Shown: piece by piece, positions 40,874-50,177 of the stretch
Numbering within the stretch: position 1 is the first letter of the stretch
Layout: each line of letters opens with the position of its first letter
DNA from: Candidatus Solibacter sp.
Lineage (GTDB): Bacteria; Acidobacteriota; Terriglobia; Bryobacterales; Bryobacteraceae
Assembly (NCBI GenBank): GCA_013822245.1
Contig: PNKE01000047.1
Location: forward strand, 23,756-87,755
Direction: 5' to 3'
Length of the DNA: 64,000 bases
Program-made: the position numbers and the translations under genes
The notes under the pieces: model-generated
What the model saw: only the letters and a program-made list of their open reading frames with translations
Databases searched by the model: none
Told to the model about the DNA's origin: nothing

Positions 40874-42883
40874 ATGCGCGGACTCTCGATTATCCTGCTT
40901 TCCTGCTCGCTTTGGGCAGCGGACAGCAAGCCCGGACTGGACGCCGAGACGTTGTTTGAGATGGAGACGATTTCGTCGCCGGCGATCTCGCCGGACGGCA
41001 AGCAGATTGTCTTCAGCCGGGGCTGGGTGGACAAGGTGAAAGATCAGTTGCGGTCGAACCTGTGGATTATCGACCGCGACGGCAGGCGGTTGCGCGAGTT
41101 GACCACCGGGCCGTGGCGGGACTCGTCGCCGGTGTGGTCGCCCGATGGCGCGCGGATCGCCTTTGTCAGCGACCGCGACGGGACATCGCAGATTCATGTG
41201 CTGTGGCTGGATACGCGCGAGGTGGCGCAGTTGACGCGGGCGCCGAAATCGCCGTCGAGTCTGACGTGGTCGCCCGACGGCAGGCAGATCGCATTCACGA
41301 TGACCGTGCCGGATGAGGAACCGGCGCTGTCGATCAAGTTGCCGAAGAGGCCGGAGGGCGCGCAGTGGGCCAAGCCGGCGGTGGTGATCGACCGGCTGAC
41401 GTGGGCGCGCGACGGCGTGGGTCCGATACCGAAGGGGTTCACGCATGTGTTCACCGTGGATGCGGTGACGGGCGGGACGCCGAGGCAGTGGACCGACGGC
41501 AAGTATAATCACGGCGAGCCGGAGTGGTCGGCCGACGGCAAGCAGTTGTTCATCAGCGGCATCCGCAAACCCGACGCCGAATACCTGCGCAACGACAGCG
41601 AGATCTACGCGATCGATTTGACGACGGGGGCGATCAAGGCGCTGACCAGCCGCGTGGGGCCGGACGGGAATCCGGCGGTGAAGGGCGGATGGATCGCATA
41701 CACGGGCTTCGACGACAAGAAGCTAACCAACACGGTTTCGTCGATCTATCTGATGAAGACCGACGGCACGGAGCAGAGGCTGTGGGCGGGGGCGCTGCCA
41801 TCGTCGCCGGGGCGGCTGCAATGGGACACGGAAGGGCGAGGCGTGTATTACACGATGGAGGAGAGGGGTTCGTCGAACATCTACTATCTGAGCGTGGGCG
41901 GGCAGCCGCGCAAGGTGTCGGACGGGGTGCACATGATCGCGCAGGCCGACTTCGCAAAGACGGGCGAGGTGGCGGCGGTGCGCAGCAGTTTTCATGAACC
42001 GCCGGCGCTGGTGATGTCGTCGACGCGCGATATGAAGACGTGGCGGAAGCTGGTGGACGTGAATCTGGATGTCCTGTCGCAGCGGCAGTTGGGCGCGGTG
42101 GAGGAGATCTGGTACGAGTCCGCGGACGGCTGGAAGGTGCAGGGGTGGCTGGTGAAGCCGGTGAACTTCGACGCGTCGAAGAAGTATCCGCTGGTGCTTT
42201 ACATCCACGGCGGGCCGTGGTCGATGTATTCGGTGGCGTTCAACTGGGCGTGGCAGAATTTCGCCGCCAACGGGTATGCGGTGTTGTACACGAATCCGCG
42301 GGGGTCGACGGGTTACGGGCAGGAGTTCGTGAGCGGGATTCAGTATGCGTATCCGGGCAAGGATTACGACGACCTGATGGCGGGCGTGGATGCGGCGATG
42401 AAGAAGGGCTTCATCGATGAGCGGAATCTGTTTGTCTGCGGGGGGTCTGGCGGCGGCGTGTTGACGGCATGGATCGTCGGGCACACGGACCGTTTCCGGG
42501 CGGCGGTGTCGATGCGGCCGGTGATCAACTGGCACAGCTTCGTGGGCACCACGGACGGGCCGATGTGGTACGACCAGTTCAAAAAGAAGCCATGGGAAGA
42601 TCCTATGGAATACGCGGCAAGGTCGCCTTTAACCTATGCGGGCAGAGTGAAGACGCCGACGATGGTGATGACGGGCGAGGCCGATCTGAGGACGCCGATG
42701 ACGCAGAGCGAGGAGTATTACAGGGCGTTGAAGATCCAGAAGAAGGAGACGCTGCTGGTGCGGGTGCCGGAGGAGTTTCACGGATGGCGGAGGCCGTCGC
42801 ACCAGTTGATGCAGCAGCTCTATTTGCTGGCGTGGTTTGAGAAATACCGCGTGAAGGATGCGGCGAAGGCGGGCGGCGAATGA
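40874..42883 (+). CDS. S9 family peptidase (acylaminoacyl-peptidase/DPP IV-like)
   Basis: 669 residues from the ATG at 40874. Two earlier in-frame starts exist (40853, 40865), but this one follows a TAGCAT -10 box by 7 bases and gives a clean signal peptide (RGLSIILLSCSLWAA). Residues 30-400 form a WD40-like propeller (blades such as SPDGKQIVFSRGW and SPDGARIAFVSDRDG). The C-terminal hydrolase carries YIHGGPWSMY, nucleophile Ser525 in CGGSGGG, an Asp near TGEADLRTP and His in VPEEFHGWRRPSH. It cleaves short peptides, outside the cytoplasm if the signal peptide is real. Its stop overlaps the M50 gene as ATGA. Confidence 0.93.
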   Translation: MRGLSIILLSCSLWAADSKPGLDAETLFEMETISSPAISPDGKQIVFSRGWVDKVKDQLRSNLWIIDRDGRRLRELTTGPWRDSSPVWSPDGARIAFVSDRDGTSQIHVLWLDTREVAQLTRAPKSPSSLTWSPDGRQIAFTMTVPDEEPALSIKLPKRPEGAQWAKPAVVIDRLTWARDGVGPIPKGFTHVFTVDAVTGGTPRQWTDGKYNHGEPEWSADGKQLFISGIRKPDAEYLRNDSEIYAIDLTTGAIKALTSRVGPDGNPAVKGGWIAYTGFDDKKLTNTVSSIYLMKTDGTEQRLWAGALPSSPGRLQWDTEGRGVYYTMEERGSSNIYYLSVGGQPRKVSDGVHMIAQADFAKTGEVAAVRSSFHEPPALVMSSTRDMKTWRKLVDVNLDVLSQRQLGAVEEIWYESADGWKVQGWLVKPVNFDASKKYPLVLYIHGGPWSMYSVAFNWAWQNFAANGYAVLYTNPRGSTGYGQEFVSGIQYAYPGKDYDDLMAGVDAAMKKGFIDERNLFVCGGSGGGVLTAWIVGHTDRFRAAVSMRPVINWHSFVGTTDGPMWYDQFKKKPWEDPMEYAARSPLTYAGRVKTPTMVMTGEADLRTPMTQSEEYYRALKIQKKETLLVRVPEEFHGWRRPSHQLMQQLYLLAWFEKYRVKDAAKAGGE

Positions 42884-43482
42884 ATTGGGCACAGGCCGGA
42901 CTGGACGTAATCATCTTCTGGATGCTGACCACGCCGCACGAGTTCGCGCACGCCTGGGTGGCCGAGAAGCTGGGCGACCCGACGCCGCGCGAAGAGGGGC
43001 GGGTGACGCTGAATCCGCTGGCGCATGTGGATTGGCTGGGGACGGTGATCCTGCCGGCGTTGACGTCGCTTTTCACGGGCGGGTTTCTGGGCTGGGGGCG
43101 GCCGGTGAACACAAACGTGGCGCGGCTGCGGGGCCATTACAACGGGCTGGTGGTGGTGGCGCTGGCCGGGCCGGCGTCGAATGTGGTGTTCGCCATGGTG
43201 ATGGCGATCATCGGTTTGTTCTGGATCGACGGGCAGCAGATCCTGTTCCGCGCGGCGTACCTGAGCATCTACCTGGCGCTGTTCAACCTGCTGCCGGTGC
43301 CGCCGCTGGACGGGTCGAAGTTTCTGCTGGCGGCGAAGGTGCCGCCGCGGATCTATGTCGAGGTGGCGCGTTTCGGATTTCTGATCATATTGATCGCCAT
43401 CTTTTCGACTGGGCTTGGGCGCTGGATGTCGGAAGCCAGCGCGCTGACCGCGTTGAAGATGTTCACACTGTTTAGAGGTTGA
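42880..43482 (+). CDS. Site-2 protease family (M50) membrane metalloprotease
   Basis: 200 residues with about five membrane helices. The zinc motif is H20-E-F-A-H24 and the second ligand motif is FNLLPVPPLDGSK (near 140-155), both diagnostic. It lacks PDZ and CBS domains, making it a minimal S2P, like the small intramembrane proteases of many bacteria. These enzymes usually cut anti-sigma factors or membrane proteins after a first cleavage. The ATG overlaps the S9 stop (ATGA) and the CocE gene follows after 1 base, so the three are cotranscribed. Physiological substrate unknown. Confidence 0.93.
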   Translation: MNWAQAGLDVIIFWMLTTPHEFAHAWVAEKLGDPTPREEGRVTLNPLAHVDWLGTVILPALTSLFTGGFLGWGRPVNTNVARLRGHYNGLVVVALAGPASNVVFAMVMAIIGLFWIDGQQILFRAAYLSIYLALFNLLPVPPLDGSKFLLAAKVPPRIYVEVARFGFLIILIAIFSTGLGRWMSEASALTALKMFTLFRG

Positions 43483-43483
43483 G

Positions 43484-45373
43484 ATGAAGCACACGACCGC
43501 CATCATCGTCCTGGCCTGTTTCTCCATTGGATACGCGCAGCAGCGCGGCCGGATGGACGCACGGATGCTGGATCGCCAGGCCGCCGTCAAGGCCGCCTAC
43601 ACCAAGCACGAATTCATGATCCCGATGCGCGACGGGGTGAAGCTGTTCACTGCGGTCTACACGCCGAAGGACAAGAGCGAGCCGTATCCGATGATGATGA
43701 GCCGCACGCCGTACAGCGTGGCTCCGTACGGCATCGAGAACTACCGGGCCGCGCTGGGCCCGCCGAGCGAACGGTTTTTCAAGGAGCGATTCATCTTCGT
43801 GTATCAGGATGTGCGCGGGCGCAATCGCAGCGAAGGCGAGTTCGTCCACGTGCGGCCGGTGAATATGAACAAGCAGGGCCCGAAGGACGTGGACGAGTCC
43901 ACCGACACCTACGACACAATCGACTGGCTCGTGAAAAACGTCCCGAACAACAACGGGCACGTTGGGATGTGGGGCATTTCGTATCCGGGCTTCTACGCGG
44001 CGATGGGCGCGGTGGATTCGCATCCGGCGTTGAAGGCGACGTCGCCGCAGGCGCCGGTGAACGACTGGTTTGTCGGCGACGATTTCCGCCATAACGGCGT
44101 GCTGTTCCTCTCGCACGCCTTCGACTTCCTGGGCGCGTTTGGGCGGCCGAGGCCCGAGGACGCAATGCTGCCGGGATCGAAGTTCACGATGGACACGCCC
44201 GACGGATATGATTTCCACCTGTCGGTGGGTCCGCTGGCCAACTACGACGAGAAGTTTTTCAAGGGCCAGGTGAAGTTCTGGAAGGACCTCATCACCAACG
44301 AGACGTATTCGGAGTTCTGGCAGTCGCGCGCAGCGAACCGCCACATGAAAAACATCAGGCCGGCGATGATGACCGTCGGCGGGTGGTTTGACGCCGAGGA
44401 TGTGTACGGTCCGCTGAGCATTTATGCCTCGGCCGAGAAGAACAGTCCGGGCGCGACGAACATGATCGTTGAAGGGCCATGGTCGCATGGCGGCTGGGCG
44501 CGCCGGGACGCCACGAGCCTCGGCAACATCAGCTTCGCTTCGAACACGTCGAAGTTCTATCAGGACGAGATTGAGTTCCCGTTTTTCAATTACCACCTGA
44601 AGGGCAAAGGCGACGGCAACAAGCTGCCCGAGGCCTATATGTTCGAGACCGGGCGCAATGAGTGGCACAAGCTGGATGCGTGGCCGCCGAAGCAGGCCAG
44701 GTCCAGCACGCTGTACTTCCATCCGCAAGGCAAGCTGTCGACGAGCGCGCCGGCGGGCACGGCGGCGTTTGACGAGTACGTCAGCGACCCGATGAAGCCG
44801 GTGCCGTTCACGCCGTATATCACCAACCGCATGGACTACAACTACATGACCGACGACCAGCGCTTCGCGGCGGCGCGGCCGGATGTGCTGGTGTACCAGA
44901 CCGAAGCGCTCGGGTCGGATCTGCGCGTGGCGGGGCCGCTGAAGGCGACGCTGTGGGTTTCAACCACGGGCACCGATTCCGATTGGGTCGTCAAAGTGAT
45001 TGACGTTTTCCCGGCCGAAACGCCTGACAACAATCCGAATCCGGCGAATGTGCGCATGGGCGGCTATCAGATGCTGGTGCGCGGCGAGCCGTTCCGGGGC
45101 CGGTTCCGCAGATCGTTTGAGAAGCCCGAGCCGTTCACGCCGGGCAAGGTGGAGAAGGTGGAGTTTGAACTGCCCGATGTGTTCCACACGTTCCGCAAGG
45201 GCCACAAGCTGATGGTGCAGGTGCAGAGCAGCTGGTTCCCGCTCACTGACCGCAATCCGCAGAAGTACGTGCCGATCCATGAGGCGAAGACGAGCGACTT
45301 CGTGAAAGCAACGCAGCGCGTCTACCTGGGCGGGCAACAGGCGAGCGGGCTTACGGTTCGGGTACTCGACTGA
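43484..45373 (+). CDS. CocE/NonD family hydrolase (X-Pro dipeptidyl-peptidase S15-like)
   Basis: 629 residues. A signal peptide (HTTAIIVLACFSIGYAQQ) is followed by the alpha/beta hydrolase: KHEFMIPMRDGVKLFTAVYT, YQDVRGRNRSEGEF, nucleophile in GMWGISYPGFYAAMG, and GPWSHGGWARRD with the catalytic His. The C-terminal jelly-roll (about 430-620; DLRVAGPLKATLWVSTTGTD, VQVQSSWFPLTDRNPQK) is the X-Pro dipeptidyl-peptidase C-terminal domain. Family members hydrolyse proline-containing dipeptides, esters or glutaryl amides. It follows the M50 gene by 1 base. The 3' end overlaps the opposite-strand prepilin peptidase by 23 bases. Confidence 0.92.
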   Translation: MKHTTAIIVLACFSIGYAQQRGRMDARMLDRQAAVKAAYTKHEFMIPMRDGVKLFTAVYTPKDKSEPYPMMMSRTPYSVAPYGIENYRAALGPPSERFFKERFIFVYQDVRGRNRSEGEFVHVRPVNMNKQGPKDVDESTDTYDTIDWLVKNVPNNNGHVGMWGISYPGFYAAMGAVDSHPALKATSPQAPVNDWFVGDDFRHNGVLFLSHAFDFLGAFGRPRPEDAMLPGSKFTMDTPDGYDFHLSVGPLANYDEKFFKGQVKFWKDLITNETYSEFWQSRAANRHMKNIRPAMMTVGGWFDAEDVYGPLSIYASAEKNSPGATNMIVEGPWSHGGWARRDATSLGNISFASNTSKFYQDEIEFPFFNYHLKGKGDGNKLPEAYMFETGRNEWHKLDAWPPKQARSSTLYFHPQGKLSTSAPAGTAAFDEYVSDPMKPVPFTPYITNRMDYNYMTDDQRFAAARPDVLVYQTEALGSDLRVAGPLKATLWVSTTGTDSDWVVKVIDVFPAETPDNNPNPANVRMGGYQMLVRGEPFRGRFRRSFEKPEPFTPGKVEKVEFELPDVFHTFRKGHKLMVQVQSSWFPLTDRNPQKYVPIHEAKTSDFVKATQRVYLGGQQASGLTVRVLD

Positions 45374-45896
45374 GCCAGAGAATGACAAACGTGGCAACGG
45401 CGATGGTGACCGCGCGGGGAAGCCCGAGCGACTTATCGCCGCCGGCTTCGAGTTCCTCGTTCTCCTTGTAAGGCGCCTTGCCGCGGAACAGTGAAGAGAT
45501 GATGCGGCCGATGTTGGCGAAGGTCTTCCTCATCCGGCCCTTCACGACAATCAGCGCCAGCGCGGCCACGCCGCCGAGAATTGTATCGACGATGAAGATG
45601 GCGATCAGGTTCTGAAAGCCCGCCAGCGCGCCTACGGCCGCCATCAGCTTGACGTCGCCGCCGCCGAGGAAGCGCAAAGCGAACAGCGGGAGAAAGATCA
45701 GCGCGGCGAGTCCGAATCCGGCGGCGGAGAATTTCAGTCCGGCCCAGCCGGTCAAAGAGGCGTGGAGAGCGAGGCCGGCGGCGATGCCTCCAAGGGTCAG
45801 CCAGTTCGGCATGTTGCGCGAGCGGATGTCGCTGAACGCGGCGGCAAGCACGATGAGGGCAAGGCAAATCTCGACAGACTGCGGGAGGAGATGCAT
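45351..45896 (-). CDS. A24 prepilin peptidase, CpaA/TadV-like
   Basis: 181 residues from the ATG at 45896. The much longer open frame upstream is antisense to the oxidoreductase and amidohydrolase genes and is rejected. About five membrane helices are seen. The two catalytic aspartates lie in FSDIRSRNMPN and GGGDVKLMAAVG, the family signature. The N-terminal methylase domain of PilD is absent, as in TadV/CpaA. No pilin, secretin or ATPase gene is in the window, so it is isolated from its system. It overlaps the 3' end of the CocE gene tail to tail and diverges from the oxidoreductase gene. Confidence 0.9.
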   Translation of the reverse strand: MHLLPQSVEICLALIVLAAAFSDIRSRNMPNWLTLGGIAAGLALHASLTGWAGLKFSAAGFGLAALIFLPLFALRFLGGGDVKLMAAVGALAGFQNLIAIFIVDTILGGVAALALIVVKGRMRKTFANIGRIISSLFRGKAPYKENEELEAGGDKSLGLPRAVTIAVATFVILWLSRVPEP

Positions 45897-45902
45897 AGAG
45901 CG

Positions 45903-45908
45903 TAGAAT
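45903..45908 (+). promoter_or_regulatory. -10 box of oxidoreductase-amidohydrolase operon (leaderless)
   Basis: TAGAAT, 6 bases before the ATG at 45915. No Shine-Dalgarno. Only 18 bases separate the divergent start codons at 45896 and 45915. Confidence 0.5.
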
Positions 45909-45914
45909 TCCTAT

Positions 45915-47147
45915 ATGGCTTTCTATTCTCGCAGGGACTTCGTCGCCGCTGCATCCGCGGCGGCGTTCAGCGCAAAGAGCTATGCCCAGGTGAAGGGCGC
46001 GGGCGAACGGTTGAAAGTGGGCATCATCGGCTGCGGCGGCATGGCCGGGGCCCATCTCGATGGTCTGCTCAAGGCCAAGGATGCGATGAACATCGAACTG
46101 GCCGCGGTTTGCGACGTTTTCGACAAGCGGCGCGACAACTTCGCCCAGCGCTCGGGCGGCAAGCCGTACAGCAACTACAAGCAACTGCTCGACGACAAAA
46201 CGATCGACTATGTTCTGATCGCGACGCCGGAACACTGGCATGCGCAGATCACGCTGGACGCGCTGGACGCAGGCAAGCACGTCTACGTCGAGAAGCCGAT
46301 GACGCACACGATCGAGGAGGCGAAGAAGGTTGTCGCCAAGCAGAAGCAAAACCCGAAGCTGAAGCTGCAAGTGGGCGTGCAGGGCATGTCGGACGACAGC
46401 TACGAGGCGGCGTGGGAACAGATCAAGGCCGGCGCTCTGGGCAAGGTGGTGCTGTGCCAGATCGACTACTCGCGCAACCACCGCGACGACTTCTGGGCGG
46501 CGCCGTTTTACAAAATCGACGAAGACGCCAAGCCGGGGGTGAACCTCGACTGGAACATGTGGCTCGGCCCGGCCAAGAAGCGGCCGTGGGATCCGGAACG
46601 GTATTTCCGCTGGAGGCGGTACTGGGACTATTCGGGCGGCATCGCGACGGACCTCTATGTCCACCGCGCCACGCGATTGATCAAGGCGCTGAACCTCCAG
46701 TTCCCGGAGTTTGTCGTGGCCACGGGCGGCAAGTTCGAGTTCACGAAGTCGGCCGCCGAGATTCCGGACACCTTCAACGTGCTGGCCGATTATCCCGGCG
46801 GCCCGACGATGCAACTGGTTTCGTCGATGGCCAACGACACGCCGGTGGCGCACCTGATCCGCGGCCACCACGCCACGTTGACGTTCGACCGCAACGGCTT
46901 CACGATCACGCCGCAGCGCGAGTTCGCCAAGGAAGCCAAGGCGTTCACGCACAAGAAGGGCGGCGCCGAAAACACGAACTACCACCACCGCAACCTGCAG
47001 AACGCCATCCGCTCGGGCGAGGCGCTGAAGTGCGACGCGATGCTGGGCCTGTATGGCGTGGTGATCTGCGAGATGTCGGTTGAGTCCTACAAGAAGCGGC
47101 AGTACCTGAAGTGGGACGCGAACGCGCAGAAGGCGCGCAGGGCTTAG
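45915..47147 (+). CDS. Gfo/Idh/MocA family oxidoreductase, Tat-exported
   Basis: 410 residues. The N-terminus [20 protein letters not shown] is a twin-arginine signal, usual for this expanded acidobacterial group. Residues 35-155 form the NAD(P)-binding fold ([20 protein letters not shown]), with the catalytic-site motif [15 protein letters not shown] near 120-135. A GFO_IDH_MocA C-terminal domain follows ([39 protein letters not shown]). Exported members with bound NAD are thought to oxidise sugars without net cofactor turnover. Next gene is an amidohydrolase, 4 bases on, suggesting sequential handling of a substrate such as an acylated or aminated sugar. Confidence 0.92.
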   Translation: MAFYSRRDFVAAASAAAFSAKSYAQVKGAGERLKVGIIGCGGMAGAHLDGLLKAKDAMNIELAAVCDVFDKRRDNFAQRSGGKPYSNYKQLLDDKTIDYVLIATPEHWHAQITLDALDAGKHVYVEKPMTHTIEEAKKVVAKQKQNPKLKLQVGVQGMSDDSYEAAWEQIKAGALGKVVLCQIDYSRNHRDDFWAAPFYKIDEDAKPGVNLDWNMWLGPAKKRPWDPERYFRWRRYWDYSGGIATDLYVHRATRLIKALNLQFPEFVVATGGKFEFTKSAAEIPDTFNVLADYPGGPTMQLVSSMANDTPVAHLIRGHHATLTFDRNGFTITPQREFAKEAKAFTHKKGGAENTNYHHRNLQNAIRSGEALKCDAMLGLYGVVICEMSVESYKKRQYLKWDANAQKARRA

Positions 47148-47151
47148 AGCG

Positions 47152-48423
47152 ATGAAGACACTGATCCTGGCCGTGATGCTCGCATCCGTGGCCGGCGCAC
47201 AGCCGGCATGGGATTTGCTGCTGAAGGGCGGCCGCGTGGTGGATCCGAAAAACGGATTAGACCGCGTCACCGACCTGGCAGTGAAAGACGGCCGGATCGC
47301 CGCCATTGGCTCGGGGCTGGAAGCGTCGAGAGCCGCCAGGGCGCTCGACGTCTCCGGCCTCGTCGTCACACCGGGGCTGGTGGACATCCACGTCCACCTG
47401 TTCCATACAACAGGGATCAAGGACGTCTGGGCGGGCGACAACAGCATCCGCCCGGACGACTTCAGTTTCCGCACCGGCGTCACGACGATGGCCGACGCCG
47501 GCAGCGCGGGCTGGCGCAACTTTGAGACGTTCCGCCACACGGTGCTGGACCGCGCCAAAACGCGCGTGTTCGCGTTCATCAACATCGCCGGCTTCGGGAT
47601 GTTGTCGAACATGGTGGAACAACACGCCGAGGATATGAACCCGGCAGAGGTTGCGCGGCTGGCGAAGAAACACGCCGACATCGTGGTGGGCGTGAAGACG
47701 GCGCATTGGGAATCGGGCGAATGGACGGCGGTGCTGAAGGCGGTCGAGGCAGGGCAACTGGCATCGCTGCCGGTGATGGTCGATTTCGGTTTCTTCAAGA
47801 AAGAGCGGCCGTTCTGGGAGCTGGTGACGCGCAAGCTGCGACCCGGCGACATCGCCACGCACGCCTTCCGCGCGCCGGTGCCGTGGATCGGCGCGGACGG
47901 CAAGGTCTATGCGTATCTGCATGAGGCGCGCAAGCGCGGCATCAAGTTCGATGTCGGCCATGGCGGCGGCAGCTTCGCGTTCCGCAACGCCGTGCCGGCG
48001 GTCGAGCAGGGCTTTTATCCGGATTCGATCTCGACGGATCTGCACACGGGGTCGACCAACAATTTCATGATGGACATGCCCACGACGATGTCGAAGTTCC
48101 TGGCCATGGGTATGCCGCTGAACGAAGTGGTCGCGCGCTCGACATACCTGGCGGCCGCAGCGATCGGCCAGCGCGATCTGGGCCATATCGCGGTGGGCGC
48201 GCCCGCCGACGTGGCGGTCTTCCGCATGCTGCAGGGCGGCTTCAAATTCGGCGATTCCGACGCCGGAACCATTTCGTCCAAGCAGAGGCTGTTCTGCGAA
48301 CTCACGCTGCGCGAGGGCAAGATCGTGTGGGATTGGAATGCGCGGTCGGGCAAGGACTATAAGCTGCTGGGACCGGCTTATGGCGTGCGCGAAGGCGAGT
48401 TCATCGTCCCGCCGCCGAAGTAG
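47152..48423 (+). CDS. Amidohydrolase/deacetylase family metallohydrolase (secreted)
   Basis: 423 residues, with signal peptide (KTLILAVMLASVAGAQ). The composite beta domain (LLLKGGRVVDPKNGLDRVTD, GRIAAIGSGLEASR) is typical of the amidohydrolase superfamily. Zinc ligands: the HxH motif in GLVDIHVHLFHTT (near 80-90), with later His in GVKTAHWESGEW, TDLHTGST and a Lys or Glu bridge. It is closest to the dihydroorotase/N-acyl amino-acid or glucosamine deacetylase branch annotated as amidohydrolase/deacetylase. Its operon partner, 4 bases upstream, is the Gfo/Idh/MocA enzyme. The exact substrate is unknown. Confidence 0.88.
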   Translation: MKTLILAVMLASVAGAQPAWDLLLKGGRVVDPKNGLDRVTDLAVKDGRIAAIGSGLEASRAARALDVSGLVVTPGLVDIHVHLFHTTGIKDVWAGDNSIRPDDFSFRTGVTTMADAGSAGWRNFETFRHTVLDRAKTRVFAFINIAGFGMLSNMVEQHAEDMNPAEVARLAKKHADIVVGVKTAHWESGEWTAVLKAVEAGQLASLPVMVDFGFFKKERPFWELVTRKLRPGDIATHAFRAPVPWIGADGKVYAYLHEARKRGIKFDVGHGGGSFAFRNAVPAVEQGFYPDSISTDLHTGSTNNFMMDMPTTMSKFLAMGMPLNEVVARSTYLAAAAIGQRDLGHIAVGAPADVAVFRMLQGGFKFGDSDAGTISSKQRLFCELTLREGKIVWDWNARSGKDYKLLGPAYGVREGEFIVPPPK

Positions 48424-48431
48424 CGCGCGGA

Positions 48432-48449
48432 TTGACCAGACGAACTCCA
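48432..48449. repeat. 18-base dispersed motif, copy 2
   Basis: TTGACCAGACGAACTCCA, in the 31-base convergent gap before the FAD oxidoreductase end. It differs at one base from 28715-28732. Confidence 0.5.
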
Positions 48450-48454
48450 GGGGA

Positions 48455-50146
48455 TTAGCGCGGCGTGAGACGCGGCCATTCGATTTCAACGCCCTGGCTG
48501 GTCAGTGACGCCTGGAACGAGCGCAGAAGTTTCTCCGTGTTGCGCACCTGGCGCGGGGCGAGCCTGTTCGCGACGCAATAGGCGGCCAGCGCGCCGGCCG
48601 ATTCGCCGATGTTCCACTCCACCGGTTGCAGGCGGTAACAGCCGTTGGTGATGTGGGTGACGCCCAGGTTCTTGCATCCGGCCAGGAGGTTCTCGACGCG
48701 GCGGGGAATGAGCGCGCCGAGCGGGATCTGGAACGGGAGCGAACTGACGTCGATGTAGTTGTCGCCGCCCGATGACGGGTGCAGATCGATGCGGTAGCTG
48801 CCGAGGCCGACCGAATCGGTGAACCGTTCGGCGGTGACGTCGTCGCGCGATTTGGCGGTCGCTTTCATGCGCGCCTCGACGCCGACATGGCGGTCGAGCA
48901 CGGTGAACTCGGCGCGGATGCGGCGCGACTCGCGGATGTAGGGATACATCGCCAGGCCGTCCTCGGTGCCGGTGATGTCGGGCCGCAGGCGCAGGCCTTT
49001 CCAACCCGCGCCGCCGTCCGGGCGCGGGGCTTCGGTCTGCATCCAATACACCAGCGACAGGCTGAGTTCACGGCCCCGCCGCAGGTGGCGCGCGGCGTCG
49101 GCGCCGCTGCCGCCGTAGAGGTTGCCGAGCCAGTAGTCGTTCTGCGGCCAGTTGACCAGCGTGACGTCTTCCTTGCAGAAACCGGGCTGGTGGTTCCTCG
49201 CACGGACGATGCGGCGGTAGATCCAGAGGTTGAGCAGCGGACCGGCGCCGGTATCCTGGCGCGGGTCGAACATCACGGCGCGCTCGGCGAGCGTGATGGG
49301 GTTCGACATCGACCAACTGAGCAGTTTGCCCGGCCACGGCGGGCGCATGGCGGGGACGTAGTCGCGCCAGAAGGCGTAATCGGCGGGCTTGTCGATGGTG
49401 TGGTCGCCTTCGGGGTCGTAGCCGAGGGCGAAGCAGACGGTGAAGGCCTGGTGGTTATCGGGCTGGGCCACCGCGGGCGCATTCAACTCGCCGGTGTCCT
49501 TACCGGATTCGAAGCCGGTGACGAACTCGGTGCGGGTGAGCGGGAGCAGATCGCCGAGTTCGGTGGCGTCGATGAAGTAAGCGGCATCGATGGTGCGGAC
49601 TGTACCGGTCTCCAGGCTCTTCACCGCGACGGAACGGACATGGCCGGCCTGGGTGTCGGCGGAGACGGGTCTGTGGCGGCGGAGGACGGCGAGTTGCCCG
49701 GCGCTCACATAAGGCGCCAGCAGGGCCTCCAGCACGGCGAGAGAGACCTTGGGCTCGTGCGTGAGCGCGGAGACCGAGCCGCCGCCGGGGTTCAGATGCG
49801 GGTTGTCGAGCGATTCGCGCGTCAACGGATAGTTATCGCGGTAGTAGCGGCGGACGCTTTCGCGGTACGCCCTATAGGCGCGCGTGGCTCCGAACGATTC
49901 GATCCAGGGGTGCTCGTCCGGGGGCACGGCCTGGGAGGTCAACTGGCCGCCGATCCAGGCGGTCTCCTCGGTCATGACAACCCTCATCCCCGCGCGCAGG
50001 GCGGCGAGGGCGGCCGCGCAGCCGCCCGTGCCGCCGCCGATGACGGCGACATCGCACTTGAGGGAATTCGCCGCGGCCCACGCGGGAGCCGAAACAGCGA
50101 TGGCTGAAAATGTTTTAACGAATCCGCGCCTGGTGAGGTGATTCAT
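48455..50146 (-). CDS. FAD-dependent oxidoreductase (FAD_oxidored family), secreted
   Basis: 563 residues from the ATG at 50146, chosen over 50158 because GAAGG lies 6 bases upstream. A Tat or Sec signal precedes the Rossmann motif: HLTRRGFVKTFSAIAVSAPA, then DVAVIGGGTGGCAAALAALR with TEETAWIGGQLTSQAVPPDE. The body fits FAD_oxidored (PF12831): YFIDATELGDLLPL, WNIGESAGALAAYCVAN. These proteins are frequent in polysaccharide-degrading bacteria, but their substrate is unknown; Cys in GCKNLGVTHITNGCYRLQP is a family feature. The start is 31 bases from the divergent kinase-like gene. Confidence 0.9.
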   Translation of the reverse strand: MNHLTRRGFVKTFSAIAVSAPAWAAANSLKCDVAVIGGGTGGCAAALAALRAGMRVVMTEETAWIGGQLTSQAVPPDEHPWIESFGATRAYRAYRESVRRYYRDNYPLTRESLDNPHLNPGGGSVSALTHEPKVSLAVLEALLAPYVSAGQLAVLRRHRPVSADTQAGHVRSVAVKSLETGTVRTIDAAYFIDATELGDLLPLTRTEFVTGFESGKDTGELNAPAVAQPDNHQAFTVCFALGYDPEGDHTIDKPADYAFWRDYVPAMRPPWPGKLLSWSMSNPITLAERAVMFDPRQDTGAGPLLNLWIYRRIVRARNHQPGFCKEDVTLVNWPQNDYWLGNLYGGSGADAARHLRRGRELSLSLVYWMQTEAPRPDGGAGWKGLRLRPDITGTEDGLAMYPYIRESRRIRAEFTVLDRHVGVEARMKATAKSRDDVTAERFTDSVGLGSYRIDLHPSSGGDNYIDVSSLPFQIPLGALIPRRVENLLAGCKNLGVTHITNGCYRLQPVEWNIGESAGALAAYCVANRLAPRQVRNTEKLLRSFQASLTSQGVEIEWPRLTPR

Positions 50147-50177
50147 GGCTACCTTCATACGCTATCATTCTGAGTGA

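Noticed and set aside
45897..47903. N-terminal 670-codon extension of the prepilin peptidase frame
   Set aside because: It is antisense to the oxidoreductase and amidohydrolase genes; the peptidase homology begins at the ATG at 45896.
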